NCBI GenBank assembly: GCA_030840805.1
Contig: JAVEDU010000090.1
Span: forward strand, 1-50,355
Direction: 5' to 3'
DNA: 50,355 bases
Source: Actinomycetota bacterium
GTDB lineage: Bacteria; Actinomycetota; Actinomycetes; Mycobacteriales; HKI-0501
The position numbers were made by a program, and so were the translations under genes. Shown one piece after another: positions 1 through 6,972 of the stretch (position 1 is its first letter; every line of letters starts with the position of its first letter). Below the pieces are notes generated by a model. It searched no databases and was not told where the DNA came from. It was given only the letters and a program-made list of their open reading frames with translations.

Positions 1-2
1 TC

Positions 3-794
3 GTCAACTTCGGTGCCTTCGTGGACCTGGGCGGCGTAGACGGCCTGGTTCACGTTTCCGAGCTGTCCTGGAAGCACATCGACCACCCGTCCGAGGTCGT
101 CGAGGTCGGTCAGGAAGTCACGGTCGAGGTCCTCGACGTCGACATGGAGCGCGAGCGCGTCTCCCTGTCGCTGAAGGCGACCCAGGAAGACCCGTGGCAG
201 CAGTTCGCCCGCACCCACCAGATCGGGCAGGTCGTTCCGGGCAAGGTCACCAAGCTGGTGCCGTTCGGCGCGTTCGTCCGGGTGGACGAGGGCATCGAGG
301 GTCTGGTCCACATCTCCGAGCTGGCCGAGCGCCACGTCGAGATCCCGGAGCAGGTCGTCACGGTCGGCAACGAGATCATGGTCAAGGTCATCGACATCGA
401 CCTCGAGCGTCGCCGGATCTCCCTCTCGCTGAAGCAGGCGAACGAGGGTGGCCCGGTCGGCGGCGACGCGGTGTTCGACCCGACCCAGTACGGCATGGCC
501 GCGCAGTACGACGACACCGGCGCCTACATCTACCCCGAGGGCTTCGACCCGGAGACCAACGACTGGATGGAAGGCTTCGAGAAGCAGCGCGAGGAGTGGG
601 AGCGGCAGTACGCCGAGGCCCAGACTCGCTTCGAGGCGCACCAGAAGCAGATCACCGAGGCCCAGAAGGCCGAGGCCGAGGCTGCCGCGTCCTCCTCGTA
701 CTCCTCGGAGACGCCGGAGGAGGGCACGGGCACGCTCGCCACGGACGAGGCCCTCGCCGCCCTGCGCGAGAAGCTGGCCGGCGGCAAGAGCTGA
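3..794 (+). CDS. rpsA: 30S ribosomal protein S1, C-terminal part
   Basis: The window opens inside this gene, so only the last 263 residues are seen. They contain the end of one S1 RNA-binding (OB-fold) domain and one complete S1 domain, each with the typical 'FGAFV...GLVH(V/I)SEL' core and a closing 'R(I/V)SLSLK'. An acidic, Ala/Glu-rich tail follows, as usual for actinobacterial S1. S1 binds mRNA on the small ribosomal subunit and helps translation initiation. The partner genes downstream (coaE, uvrB) fit the usual actinobacterial rpsA neighbourhood. The TGA stop at 792-794 is followed at once by a strong hairpin. The identification is secure; the N-terminal part and start lie outside the window. 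Confidence 0.97.
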   Translation, partial: VNFGAFVDLGGVDGLVHVSELSWKHIDHPSEVVEVGQEVTVEVLDVDMERERVSLSLKATQEDPWQQFARTHQIGQVVPGKVTKLVPFGAFVRVDEGIEGLVHISELAERHVEIPEQVVTVGNEIMVKVIDIDLERRRISLSLKQANEGGPVGGDAVFDPTQYGMAAQYDDTGAYIYPEGFDPETNDWMEGFEKQREEWERQYAEAQTRFEAHQKQITEAQKAEAEAAASSSYSSETPEEGTGTLATDEALAALREKLAGGKS

Positions 795-810
795 CCTGCG
801 CCACCGCTCG

Positions 811-851
811 ACACCCGGGCCCCGACCGCTTCCGCGGTCGGGGCCCGGTGT
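811..851 (+). terminator. Rho-independent-like terminator of rpsA
   Basis: A near-perfect inverted repeat sits 16 nt after the rpsA stop. Arms 811-829 and 834-851 pair with a single bulged C, and the loop is TTCC. There is no long T run, which is common for actinobacterial terminators. Confidence 0.75.
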
Positions 852-873
852 GGTTTCCGCGCGGAATACGCGG

Positions 874-903
874 CGGCCCGGCCCCCGCTGGGGGACCGGG
901 CCG
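874..903 (-). terminator. Hairpin between rpsA and a convergent small gene
   Basis: Arms 874-886 and 890-903 pair over 13 bp with one bulged A. The hairpin lies immediately past the stop of the minus-strand gene at 918-1157, so it probably ends that transcript and may also back up the rpsA terminator. Confidence 0.55.
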
Positions 904-917
904 TGGGACGTGTCTTG

Positions 918-1157
918 CTACCGGCCGATGATGTCCGCGAGCGCCGTGGAGGAGGCCGCAAGCCATCCGGTGACCACGACCGCGCCGGTCGCCGTGGCGG
1001 CGCCGATCACGTGCGCGGGGCGGAAGCGGCGGGCGGACGCGGCGGCGTGCTGCGTGCGCTCGGCGAGCTCCAGGCGTTCACGGACCTCAGGGATCTCGCG
1101 GCAGTAGCGCAGACCGGACTGGCCGAAACGGTGTCGGCCCACTCCGTGCGCACTCAT
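918..1157 (-). CDS. Small putative membrane protein, unknown function
   Basis: This 79-residue protein has a polar, basic N-terminal half rich in Arg/His/Gln and a hydrophobic C-terminal stretch (about residues 48-78, Ala/Val/Gly/Thr-rich) that could form one membrane segment. I do not recognise a family. The start is well supported: an AGGAGG Shine-Dalgarno lies 5 nt before the ATG on the minus strand, and a hairpin follows the stop. It faces rpsA and is divergent from coaE. An ORF this short could be spurious, but the textbook ribosome binding site argues that it is translated. Confidence 0.65.
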   Translation of the reverse strand: MSAHGVGRHRFGQSGLRYCREIPEVRERLELAERTQHAAASARRFRPAHVIGAATATGAVVVTGWLAASSTALADIIGR

Positions 1158-1311
1158 CGGTGCCTCCTGGGGATGGTGTGAACAGAGTGAACATAGGCGC
1201 GACGTATACGGAGAGTGGGGAGGCGCGCCGCACCCGGGTGGGCGTGTCGGGTTGTTTTCGCAGGTCGCCGGGCCTTCCGAGGCCGTGTCGCGCTACCGGT
1301 CCGGCCCCTGG

Positions 1312-1317
1312 GACACT
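1312..1317 (+). promoter_or_regulatory. Possible -10 hexamer of a leaderless coaE transcript
   Basis: GACACT lies exactly 7 nt before the GTG of coaE, the same distance seen for uvrB, uvrC and two other genes here. No Shine-Dalgarno precedes the GTG. The hexamer is a weak match to TAnnnT and no -35 is evident. Confidence 0.3.
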
Positions 1318-1324
1318 GACGCCC

Positions 1325-2269
1325 GTGCTGAGGATCGGGTTGAGCGGTGGCATCGGTGCCGGCAAGAGCGCGGTGTCCGCGCGGCTGGCGGAGCTCGGAG
1401 CCGTGGTGGTCGACGCCGACCGCCTGGCGCGGGAGGTCGTGGCGCCGGGGACGCCGGGCCTGGCCGCCGTCGTCGATGCGTTCGGCGCGGACCTCGTGCT
1501 GCCGGACGGCACCCTCGACCGGCCTGCGCTGGGCCGGCGCGTCTTCGCGGACGAGGAGGTCCGCCGCCGGTTGGAGGGGATCGTGCACCCGCTCGTCGGG
1601 CAGCGGACCGGGGAGCTGATCGCCGCCGCGCCGGCCGACGCGGTCGTCGTCCACGATGTGCCGCTGCTGGTCGAGAAACGGATGGGCGCCGCGTACCACC
1701 TGGTCGTGCTGGTCGACGCGCCCGTCGAGACCCGGCTCGCCCGGCTCGCGGAGCTGCGCGGGATGCCGGTGGAGGACGCCCGGGCGCGGATCGGGGCCCA
1801 GGCGGACCACGAGACCCGCCGCGCCGCCGCGGACGTGTGGCTGGACAACTCAGGGGACCTCGCCACGCTCGCCGGGCAGGTGGACAGGCTCTGGCGCGAC
1901 CGGCTCGTGCCGTACGAGGCAAATCTCCGCGCGGCCCGGCCCGCTCCGCGCCCGGTCGGCGCCCCGGTGCCGTACGACCCGGCGTGGCCGGCCCAGGCGG
2001 CGCGCCTCGCGGCCCGGCTCGAACTCGCCGCGGGGGAGCGGGCGGCACGGATCGCACACATCGGGCCCACCGCGGAACCCGGCCGGGGCGCCCCGGACGT
2101 GCTCGACCTGGAGCTGACGGCCCGCGGACCCGACGACCCGGCCGCGCTCGCCCCGGTCCTGCGGGAGGCCGGCTTCCCGGCCGTGGACGGGAGCCGGGAG
2201 TTCGCGTCGGCGGACCCCGGACGCCCGGCGACCCTGTCCGTGCGCGTGGACGGTGCCGCCGCGCCCTGA
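1325..2269 (+). CDS. coaE: Dephospho-CoA kinase with shortened GrpB-like C-terminal domain
   Basis: This 314-residue enzyme performs the last step of coenzyme A synthesis, the ATP-dependent phosphorylation of dephospho-CoA. The first ~200 residues form the P-loop kinase, with Walker A 'GGIGAGKS' near residue 8 and the family sequence '[10 protein letters not shown]'. The remainder resembles the GrpB/UPF0157 domain fused to CoaE in many actinobacteria ('VPYDPAW', then 'HIGPTAEPG'). Mycobacterial CoaE-GrpB is about 400 residues, so the second domain appears cut by about 90. The GTG start places the P-loop at the expected position. Upstream in-frame starts would add a non-conserved extension. 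The kinase assignment is secure; the role of the tail is unknown. Confidence 0.93.
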   Translation: MLRIGLSGGIGAGKSAVSARLAELGAVVVDADRLAREVVAPGTPGLAAVVDAFGADLVLPDGTLDRPALGRRVFADEEVRRRLEGIVHPLVGQRTGELIAAAPADAVVVHDVPLLVEKRMGAAYHLVVLVDAPVETRLARLAELRGMPVEDARARIGAQADHETRRAAADVWLDNSGDLATLAGQVDRLWRDRLVPYEANLRAARPAPRPVGAPVPYDPAWPAQAARLAARLELAAGERAARIAHIGPTAEPGRGAPDVLDLELTARGPDDPAALAPVLREAGFPAVDGSREFASADPGRPATLSVRVDGAAAP

Positions 2270-2451
2270 CCCGGAGCGGTGCCCGTCGTCGCCGGACGAG
2301 GGCACCTGTCCGCGCGTGGGGCGACCCACCGCGGACCCGGCGCCCCGATCCGGGCGCAAAGTGGACGGCACGCGGGCGGCGGCGCCGCCGCTGGTCAGCG
2401 CTGGCCGCGCGCCGGCAAGGCCGACGTCGACCGGCCATACCCGGAGGCTCC

Positions 2452-2477
2452 CACGGGCGCGGCGAACCGCGCCCGTG
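2452..2477 (+). terminator. Hairpin terminator downstream of coaE
   Basis: A perfect 11-bp GC-rich inverted repeat (arms 2452-2462 and 2467-2477) closes on a CGAA tetraloop, about 180 nt after the coaE stop. No T run follows. Confidence 0.5.
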
Positions 2478-2789
2478 CGTCCTGCCGAGCGTTGCCGCCC
2501 GCGTGCTGCGTCGATGACGGTAGCGCTGCGCCGGGACCCGCACAAGGACCTTCCGGATGCCGAAATCGTTGCTGTGCAAGGGATTCCGAGGTGATCGCAC
2601 GCCTCGGTGCGGCCCCAGGGGAGGTGCGCCGGACGCCGGGCGCGCGGCGCACCGGACCGGCCACGACCGGTGGGTGCGGCGGGTGTTCCGGACCGTATGC
2701 GGCCCGCCCGGACGGGCACAAGGGGTCCGCCGAAGATTTCCCGCCCGGCCCGGTCCGGCCGGGAGCTGCGTTGTGTCACACCCCCGACG

Positions 2790-2795
2790 TACGGT
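2790..2795 (+). promoter_or_regulatory. Putative -10 of uvrB (leaderless)
   Basis: TACGGT fits the actinobacterial TAnnnT -10 and ends exactly 7 nt before the uvrB ATG, so transcription would begin at or next to the A of ATG. TTGTGT at 2771-2776 is a possible upstream element. Its 13-bp spacing is shorter than a normal -35 but near that of mycobacterial DNA-damage (RecA-NDp type) promoters. The second half of that motif is not conserved. Confidence 0.4.
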
Positions 2796-2802
2796 GGAGA
2801 AC

Positions 2803-4932
2803 ATGAGGCCGAAGTCCGACATCATCCGGCGCCCGGGGCGCTTCGAGGTGGTCAGCGAGTACACGCCGTCCGGTGACCAGCCGACGGCCATCAAGGACAT
2901 CGTCCGCCGCATCCAGGGCGGTGAGGACAATGTCGTGCTGCTCGGCGCGACCGGTACCGGCAAGTCGGCCACCACGGCGTGGGTGATCGAGGAGCTGCAG
3001 CGCCCGACGCTCGTCATGGCGCCGAACAAGACGCTCGCGGCGCAGCTCGCCAACGAATTCCGCGAGCTGTTCCCGAACAACGCGGTCGAGTACTTCGTCT
3101 CGTACTACGACTACTACCAGCCCGAGGCGTACATCCCCCAGACGGACACCTACATCGAGAAGGACTCCTCGGTCAACGAGGAGGTCGAGCGGCTGCGGCA
3201 CTCGGCGACCCGGAGCCTGCTGACCCGGCGCGACGTGATCGTGGTGGCCAGCGTGTCCTGCATCTACGGCCTCGGTACGCCGCAGGAGTACGTGGACCGG
3301 TCCGTCCGGCTGAAGGTCGGCGACACCATCGACCGGGACAAGCTGCTCCGGCGGCTCGTCGACGTGCAGTACACGCGCAACGACGTCGCGTTCCAACGCG
3401 GCACCTTCCGGGTGCGCGGCGACACCGTGGAGATCTTCCCGGTGTACGAGGAGCTCGCGGTGCGCGTCGAGATGTTCGGCGACGAGATCGAGCGGCTGTA
3501 CCACCTGCACCCGCTCACCGGCGAGGTCGTCAACGAGACCGACGCGCTCATGGTGTTCCCGGCGACGCACTACGTGGCGGGCCCGGAGCGGATGGAGCGG
3601 GCGATCCGCGGCATCGAGAGCGAGCTCGAGACCCAGCTCGCCCAGATGGACCGGCAGGGCAAGCTGCTGGAGGCCCAGCGGCTGCGCATGCGGACGGCGT
3701 ACGACATCGAGATGATGCGCCAGGTCGGGTTCTGCTCCGGCATCGAGAACTACTCGCGGCACATCGACGGCCGGGAGCCCGGTTCGGCGCCGCACTGCCT
3801 GATCGACTACTTCCCGGAGGACTTCCTGCTCGTCCTCGACGAGTCTCACGTCACCGTGCCGCAGATCGGTGCGATGTTCGAGGGCGACATGTCGCGCAAG
3901 CGCATGCTGGTGGACCACGGGTTCCGGCTGCCGAGCGCGATGGACAACCGCCCGCTGAAGTTCGACGAGTTCCTGGAGCGGATCGGCCAGACGGTGTACC
4001 TGTCGGCCACGCCGGGGAAGTACGAGCTGGCCAGGGTCGGTAACGACGTCGTCGAGCAGGTCATCCGGCCCACCGGTCTGGTCGACCCCGAGGTCGTGGT
4101 GAAGCCCACCAAGGGCCAGATCGACGACCTGGTGCACGAGATCCGGCAGCGGACCGAGCGGGACGAGCGCGTCCTGGTGACGACGCTCACGAAGAAGATG
4201 TCCGAGGACCTCACCGACTACCTGCTGGAGCTCGGTATCCGGGTGCGGTACCTGCACTCGGAGGTCGACACGCTCCGCCGGATCGAGCTTCTGCGCGAGC
4301 TCCGCAAGGGCGACTACGACGTGCTCGTCGGCATCAACCTGCTGCGGGAGGGCCTCGACCTGCCCGAGGTGTCCCTGGTCAGCATCCTGGATGCCGACAA
4401 GGAGGGCTTCCTCCGGAGCGACACCTCGCTCATCCAGACGATCGGCCGCGCGGCCCGGAACGTGTCGGGTCAGGTCCACATGTACGCCGACCGGGTCACG
4501 CCGTCGATGGCCCGGGCCATCGACGAGACGAACCGCCGCCGGGCCAAGCAGATCGCCCACAACACCGAGAACGGCGTGGACCCGCAGCCGCTGCGGAAGA
4601 AGATCGTCGACATCCTCGACGACATCTACCGCGAGGCGGCGGAGAACGAGGGCGTCGCGGACGGCGTCCTGCTCGGCGGCTCCGGTCGTCAGCAGTCCCG
4701 CGGCAAGGCGCCGGTGCCGGGGCTGTCGAGTCGCACCAAGGGCGGTGCCACCGACGGGGCCACCTCGAAGGGGATGGCCCGGTCCGAGCTGGCGAACCTG
4801 ATCCAGTCGCTGAACGACCAGATGCTCAACGCTGCGCGGGACCTCCACTTCGAGGTGGCGGCGCGGCTCCGTGACGAGATCAACGAGCTGAAAAAGGAAC
4901 TGCGGGGGATGGACGCCGCCGGAGTGCGCTGA
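2803..4932 (+). CDS. uvrB: Excinuclease ABC subunit UvrB
   Basis: This 709-residue protein is the damage-verifying helicase-like subunit of nucleotide excision repair. It is handed damaged DNA by UvrA and then recruits UvrC. Walker A 'GATGTGKS' is near residues 48-55. The aromatic beta-hairpin '[21 protein letters not shown]' follows, then the DESH box ('[11 protein letters not shown]') and helicase motifs '[17 protein letters not shown]' and 'QTIGRAARN'. A C-terminal UVR motif ('[14 protein letters not shown]') for UvrC contact ends the protein. Length is normal. The ATG at 2803 matches family N-termini; a longer upstream frame is non-conserved. uvrC lies 4 kb downstream. Secure. Confidence 0.98.
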   Translation: MRPKSDIIRRPGRFEVVSEYTPSGDQPTAIKDIVRRIQGGEDNVVLLGATGTGKSATTAWVIEELQRPTLVMAPNKTLAAQLANEFRELFPNNAVEYFVSYYDYYQPEAYIPQTDTYIEKDSSVNEEVERLRHSATRSLLTRRDVIVVASVSCIYGLGTPQEYVDRSVRLKVGDTIDRDKLLRRLVDVQYTRNDVAFQRGTFRVRGDTVEIFPVYEELAVRVEMFGDEIERLYHLHPLTGEVVNETDALMVFPATHYVAGPERMERAIRGIESELETQLAQMDRQGKLLEAQRLRMRTAYDIEMMRQVGFCSGIENYSRHIDGREPGSAPHCLIDYFPEDFLLVLDESHVTVPQIGAMFEGDMSRKRMLVDHGFRLPSAMDNRPLKFDEFLERIGQTVYLSATPGKYELARVGNDVVEQVIRPTGLVDPEVVVKPTKGQIDDLVHEIRQRTERDERVLVTTLTKKMSEDLTDYLLELGIRVRYLHSEVDTLRRIELLRELRKGDYDVLVGINLLREGLDLPEVSLVSILDADKEGFLRSDTSLIQTIGRAARNVSGQVHMYADRVTPSMARAIDETNRRRAKQIAHNTENGVDPQPLRKKIVDILDDIYREAAENEGVADGVLLGGSGRQQSRGKAPVPGLSSRTKGGATDGATSKGMARSELANLIQSLNDQMLNAARDLHFEVAARLRDEINELKKELRGMDAAGVR

Positions 4933-4990
4933 CGGCACCCCGGCGGTGCGGCCCGGCCCGCCCGCCGGAGTGCGCCGACGGCACGTCCGC

Positions 4991-5030
4991 GGTGACGACG
5001 CCCCGCCCGCGGTGACGCCGCCCCGCCCGC
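4991..5030. repeat. 20-bp tandem repeat, two copies
   Basis: Two adjacent 20-nt units (4991-5010 and 5011-5030) of the form GGTGACG(A/C)CGCCCCGCCCGC differ at one base. Confidence 0.8.
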
Positions 5031-5051
5031 CGGGGTACCCGGCATCTCGGC

Positions 5052-5099
5052 GGTGCGGCCGGGCCCGCCCGAGACGGTGCGGCCGGGCCCGCCCGAGAC
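5052..5099. repeat. 24-bp tandem repeat, two identical copies plus a partial third
   Basis: Units 5052-5075 and 5076-5099 are identical, starting GGTGCGGCCGGGCCCG and ending CGAGAC. A decayed third copy begins at 5100 (GGTGAGGCCGG). Confidence 0.85.
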
Positions 5100-5143
5100 G
5101 GTGAGGCCGGCGGCGCGGCGGCGGATCGATCGCGGCGGCGGAT

Positions 5144-5178
5144 CGGCTCACCCGGGACGTGCCGCCCCGGGTGAGCCG
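5144..5178. terminator. Bidirectional-looking terminator hairpin
   Basis: A perfect 13-bp inverted repeat (arms 5144-5156 and 5166-5178, 9-nt loop) lies between convergent uvrB and the minus-strand gene ending at 5363. It could end either transcript. Confidence 0.6.
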
Positions 5179-5362
5179 GGCGCCCCCGATGAGCTGGGCG
5201 CCCACGCAGCGGCCGGGCGGCGTGGCCGGGCGGACCGGGTCGCCCGGACCGGCCCCGACGGCCGGGTTGCGCCCCGCGACCAGTTGTCCCGCGCGACCGG
5301 CCACCTCGCGCGATCAGCTCTCCGGAGCGGTCGGCTACGCCGCGACCAGCCGCCTCCCGCGG

Positions 5363-5893
5363 TCAGGCGCCGGCCGAGGCGGACGCGCTGGGCGTCGGGA
5401 CGCTCGGCGCGGTTCCGCCGTCACCGGGCTGACCGTGCCGCCCGGGACGGCCGTGCCGCTCGCCGGCCCCGTCCCCGCCCCCGCGCTGCCCGCCTTCCCA
5501 GCGGCCACCGCGGTCGCCGAAGTCACGGCCGTGCCCACCGCGATCACCGCGGCCGCTCTCGCCGTCGTGGCCCACGGCGAACGCGCCCAGCGGCAGGACG
5601 AGGAACACCAGCATCGCGGCCGCGACGAGGGCACCGACGCCGACCGGCGTGCGGGCCCAGCCCGCGAACCGGCGCCGCCGGCTCGGCACCGGCGCGGCCG
5701 GTGCGGCGTCGGCCGTCGCGGACGTGGCGGCCGGGTCCTCGGTCGGGGTGGCCGTGGCGGCCGGAATTCGGGTGGTCGGGGCCTCGGCCGCGGTCGGAGT
5801 GGCGGCCGGCACGGCGGACCCCTCGGCGGTGGGTGCGTCCGGGTCGGGACGCCCGGCGGGCGTGCCCTCGTGCGGACTCGGGGGTGTGGTCAC
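5363..5893 (-). CDS. Single-pass membrane protein with disordered flanks, unknown function
   Basis: This 176-residue protein has an N-terminal Ala/Pro/Thr-rich disordered region of about 75 residues, then a basic patch ('SRRRRFAGWAR'). A membrane helix follows at roughly residues 86-107 ('GALVAAAMLVFLVLPLGAFAVG'), and then a Gly/Arg/Asp/His-rich tail, probably outside the cell. I recognise no catalytic domain. The GTG start at 5893 is chosen because GGAGGAG lies 5 nt upstream on the minus strand; an in-frame ATG 33 nt earlier has no such site. A three-repeat response-regulator-like box lies about 75 bp upstream, so the gene may answer to a two-component signal. The charged tail may bind metal or surface polymers, but that is only a guess. 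Confidence 0.65.
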   Translation of the reverse strand: MTTPPSPHEGTPAGRPDPDAPTAEGSAVPAATPTAAEAPTTRIPAATATPTEDPAATSATADAAPAAPVPSRRRRFAGWARTPVGVGALVAAAMLVFLVLPLGAFAVGHDGESGRGDRGGHGRDFGDRGGRWEGGQRGGGDGAGERHGRPGRHGQPGDGGTAPSVPTPSASASAGA

Positions 5894-5945
5894 GGTTCTC
5901 CTCCATGGGGATCGGTCGATCTCCATGGTCGGCCACCACGGCCCC

Positions 5946-5951
5946 GAACTA
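5946..5951 (-). promoter_or_regulatory. Candidate -10 for the minus-strand membrane protein gene
   Basis: On the minus strand this reads TAGTTC. The expected -35 position (around 5969-5974) falls on the proximal repeat of the direct-repeat box, as in promoters activated by OmpR/PhoB-family regulators. Confidence 0.3.
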
Positions 5952-5968
5952 CCGCTTTCGGCCCGTTC

Positions 5969-5997
5969 TCACAGCCGACTCTCAGCAGTTCACAGGC
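5969..5997. promoter_or_regulatory. Direct-repeat box resembling PhoP/OmpR-family operators
   Basis: On the plus strand TCACAGC (5969-5975) is followed, after 4 nt, by TCTCAGC (5980-5986) and then TCACAGG (5990-5996), giving a period of 10-11 bp. The first pair matches the known mycobacterial PhoP pattern TCACAGC-N4-TCACAGC with one mismatch. It lies between the ABM mono-oxygenase stop and the membrane-protein promoter. Which regulator binds it cannot be told from sequence. Confidence 0.5.
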
Positions 5998-6016
5998 TGC
6001 ACCCAGGTTCGCAGCG

Positions 6017-6310
6017 TCAGGCGTCGATGTCCGTGAAGTGCTCCACCCGCGGCGGGCCGGCGAAATGCGGGCCGATGAGCTCACGCCACCGGGCGAACCG
6101 GTCCGTCTGCCGGAAGTTCTCGTCGTGTGCCTCGACGGAGTCCCACTCCACCAGCAGCACGAACCGTGATGGCGACTCGATGCCCTGCGTCATCCGGACC
6201 GAGTGGCACCCGTCGGTGCTCTCGAGCAGGGGCCGGCCCTCGGCGTACGCGGCGGCGAACGCCTCCTCCGAGCCGGGGCGGACATCGATCAGTGCGACCT
6301 CGAGGACCAT
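6017..6310 (-). CDS. Antibiotic-biosynthesis-mono-oxygenase (ABM) family protein
   Basis: This 97-residue protein has the dimeric alpha/beta-barrel ABM pattern. An N-terminal strand 'VLEVALIDVRPGSEEAFAAAY' leads into a helix, then 'GCHSVRMTQGIESPSRFVLLVEWDSVEAHDENFRQT' and a closing 'HFAGPPRVEHFTDI'. Members act as small cofactor-free mono-oxygenases or as stress-related dimeric proteins, so the substrate is unknown. The ATG at 6310 is preferred over one 33 nt upstream because it begins exactly at the conserved first strand. A CAGGGT hexamer lies 7 nt before it, compatible with a leaderless message. It is divergent from the Rieske gene. Confidence 0.8.
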   Translation of the reverse strand: MVLEVALIDVRPGSEEAFAAAYAEGRPLLESTDGCHSVRMTQGIESPSRFVLLVEWDSVEAHDENFRQTDRFARWRELIGPHFAGPPRVEHFTDIDA

Positions 6311-6317
6311 GCCGGCC

Positions 6318-6323
6318 ACCCTG
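6318..6323 (-). promoter_or_regulatory. Possible -10 of the ABM-family gene (leaderless)
   Basis: Minus-strand CAGGGT ends 7 nt before the chosen ATG. It is one base off TAGGGT, and no Shine-Dalgarno is present. Confidence 0.3.
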
Positions 6324-6441
6324 CCACACCCCCGGCTGCCCACCCGGGCGGGGTCGCGGCCCGGTCCGGGCGCGTGGTCGCCCGGCCGTGGCAGGCTACA
6401 AGGACCCGCCGCGGGCGGGGCCCGATCAGCGAGGAGTCACC

Positions 6442-6939
6442 ATGACGGACACGTCCACCACCACCAGCGTGCCGGCGGGCCCGGCCGGCGGTGCGGGGTC
6501 CGTCGCGCGCCGCCAGGTGCTGTGCGGCGCGCTGCTGCTCGGCGGCGCCGCCGGGATCGGGGTCCTGGCGAGCTGCGGCGGCCCGTCCTCCACCCCCGGC
6601 ACCGCCACCAGCTCGGACCCGGGCGCCCCGAGCGCGTCCCCCGGCACCCCGCTCGCGACCCTCGCGGACGTCCCGGTGGGCGGCGGCACGATCGTGACCA
6701 CCCCCGCCGGTGACGCGGTGCTCCTCGTCCGGCCCGTGGCCGGCACGGTCAAGGCGTACAACCCCACCTGCCCGCACCAGGGCTCCCGGGTCCAGGCCCC
6801 CGTGGACGGCGTGATGACCTGCCCCAGCCACGGGTCCCGGTTCCGGGCCACCGACGGCTCGGTCGTGCGCGGCCCCGCGGTACGCCCGCTGCGGGAGATC
6901 GCGGTCACGCTGACGGGGCAGCGGATCGCGCTCGCGTGA
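6442..6939 (+). CDS. Rieske [2Fe-2S] lipoprotein, Tat-type signal
   Basis: This 165-residue protein begins with a twin-arginine region (R23-R24) and a hydrophobic segment ending in a lipobox, L42-A43-S44-C45, so it is probably exported folded and anchored as a lipoprotein. After a Ser/Pro/Thr-rich linker comes a Rieske domain with 'CPHQG' (C110, H112) and 'CPSHG' (C127, H130) as cluster ligands. The extra disulfide cysteines of high-potential bc1-type Rieske proteins are absent. It probably carries electrons at the outer face of the membrane, with unknown partners. The ATG follows GAGGAG by 6 nt. It is a stand-alone gene between the ABM gene and uvrC. Confidence 0.88.
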   Translation: MTDTSTTTSVPAGPAGGAGSVARRQVLCGALLLGGAAGIGVLASCGGPSSTPGTATSSDPGAPSASPGTPLATLADVPVGGGTIVTTPAGDAVLLVRPVAGTVKAYNPTCPHQGSRVQAPVDGVMTCPSHGSRFRATDGSVVRGPAVRPLREIAVTLTGQRIALA

Positions 6940-6959
6940 TCCCCGGTCGCGACCAGAGA

Positions 6960-6965
6960 TAGGCT
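6960..6965 (+). promoter_or_regulatory. Putative -10 of uvrC (leaderless)
   Basis: TAGGCT matches TAnnnT and ends exactly 7 nt before the GTG of uvrC, which lacks a Shine-Dalgarno. No clear -35 is visible. Confidence 0.45.
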
Positions 6966-6972
6966 CGACTGC

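Larger units (their letters stand above)
2270..2802 (+). other. 533-bp intergenic stretch between coaE and uvrB
   Basis: I see no convincing gene. Open frames here are low-complexity Arg/Pro/Gly-rich products without ribosome binding sites. The stretch holds the coaE terminator hairpin (2452-2477) and the presumed uvrB promoter at its 3' end. Confidence 0.6.
4933..5362. other. 430-bp repeat-rich intergenic region after uvrB
   Basis: No gene is supported. The region contains two sets of short tandem repeats (4991-5030 and 5052-5099) and a strong hairpin (5144-5178) between the convergent uvrB and the minus-strand membrane protein gene. Confidence 0.6.

Noticed and set aside
2253-2806. Open frames in the coaE-uvrB gap
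   Set aside because: Products are Arg/Pro/Gly-rich, overlap each other in several frames and lack ribosome binding sites; the region is better read as noncoding.
2776-5304. A minus-strand open frame of about 840 codons opposite uvrB
   Set aside because: It is the mirror of uvrB third-position GC bias, with no ribosome site or recognisable domain.
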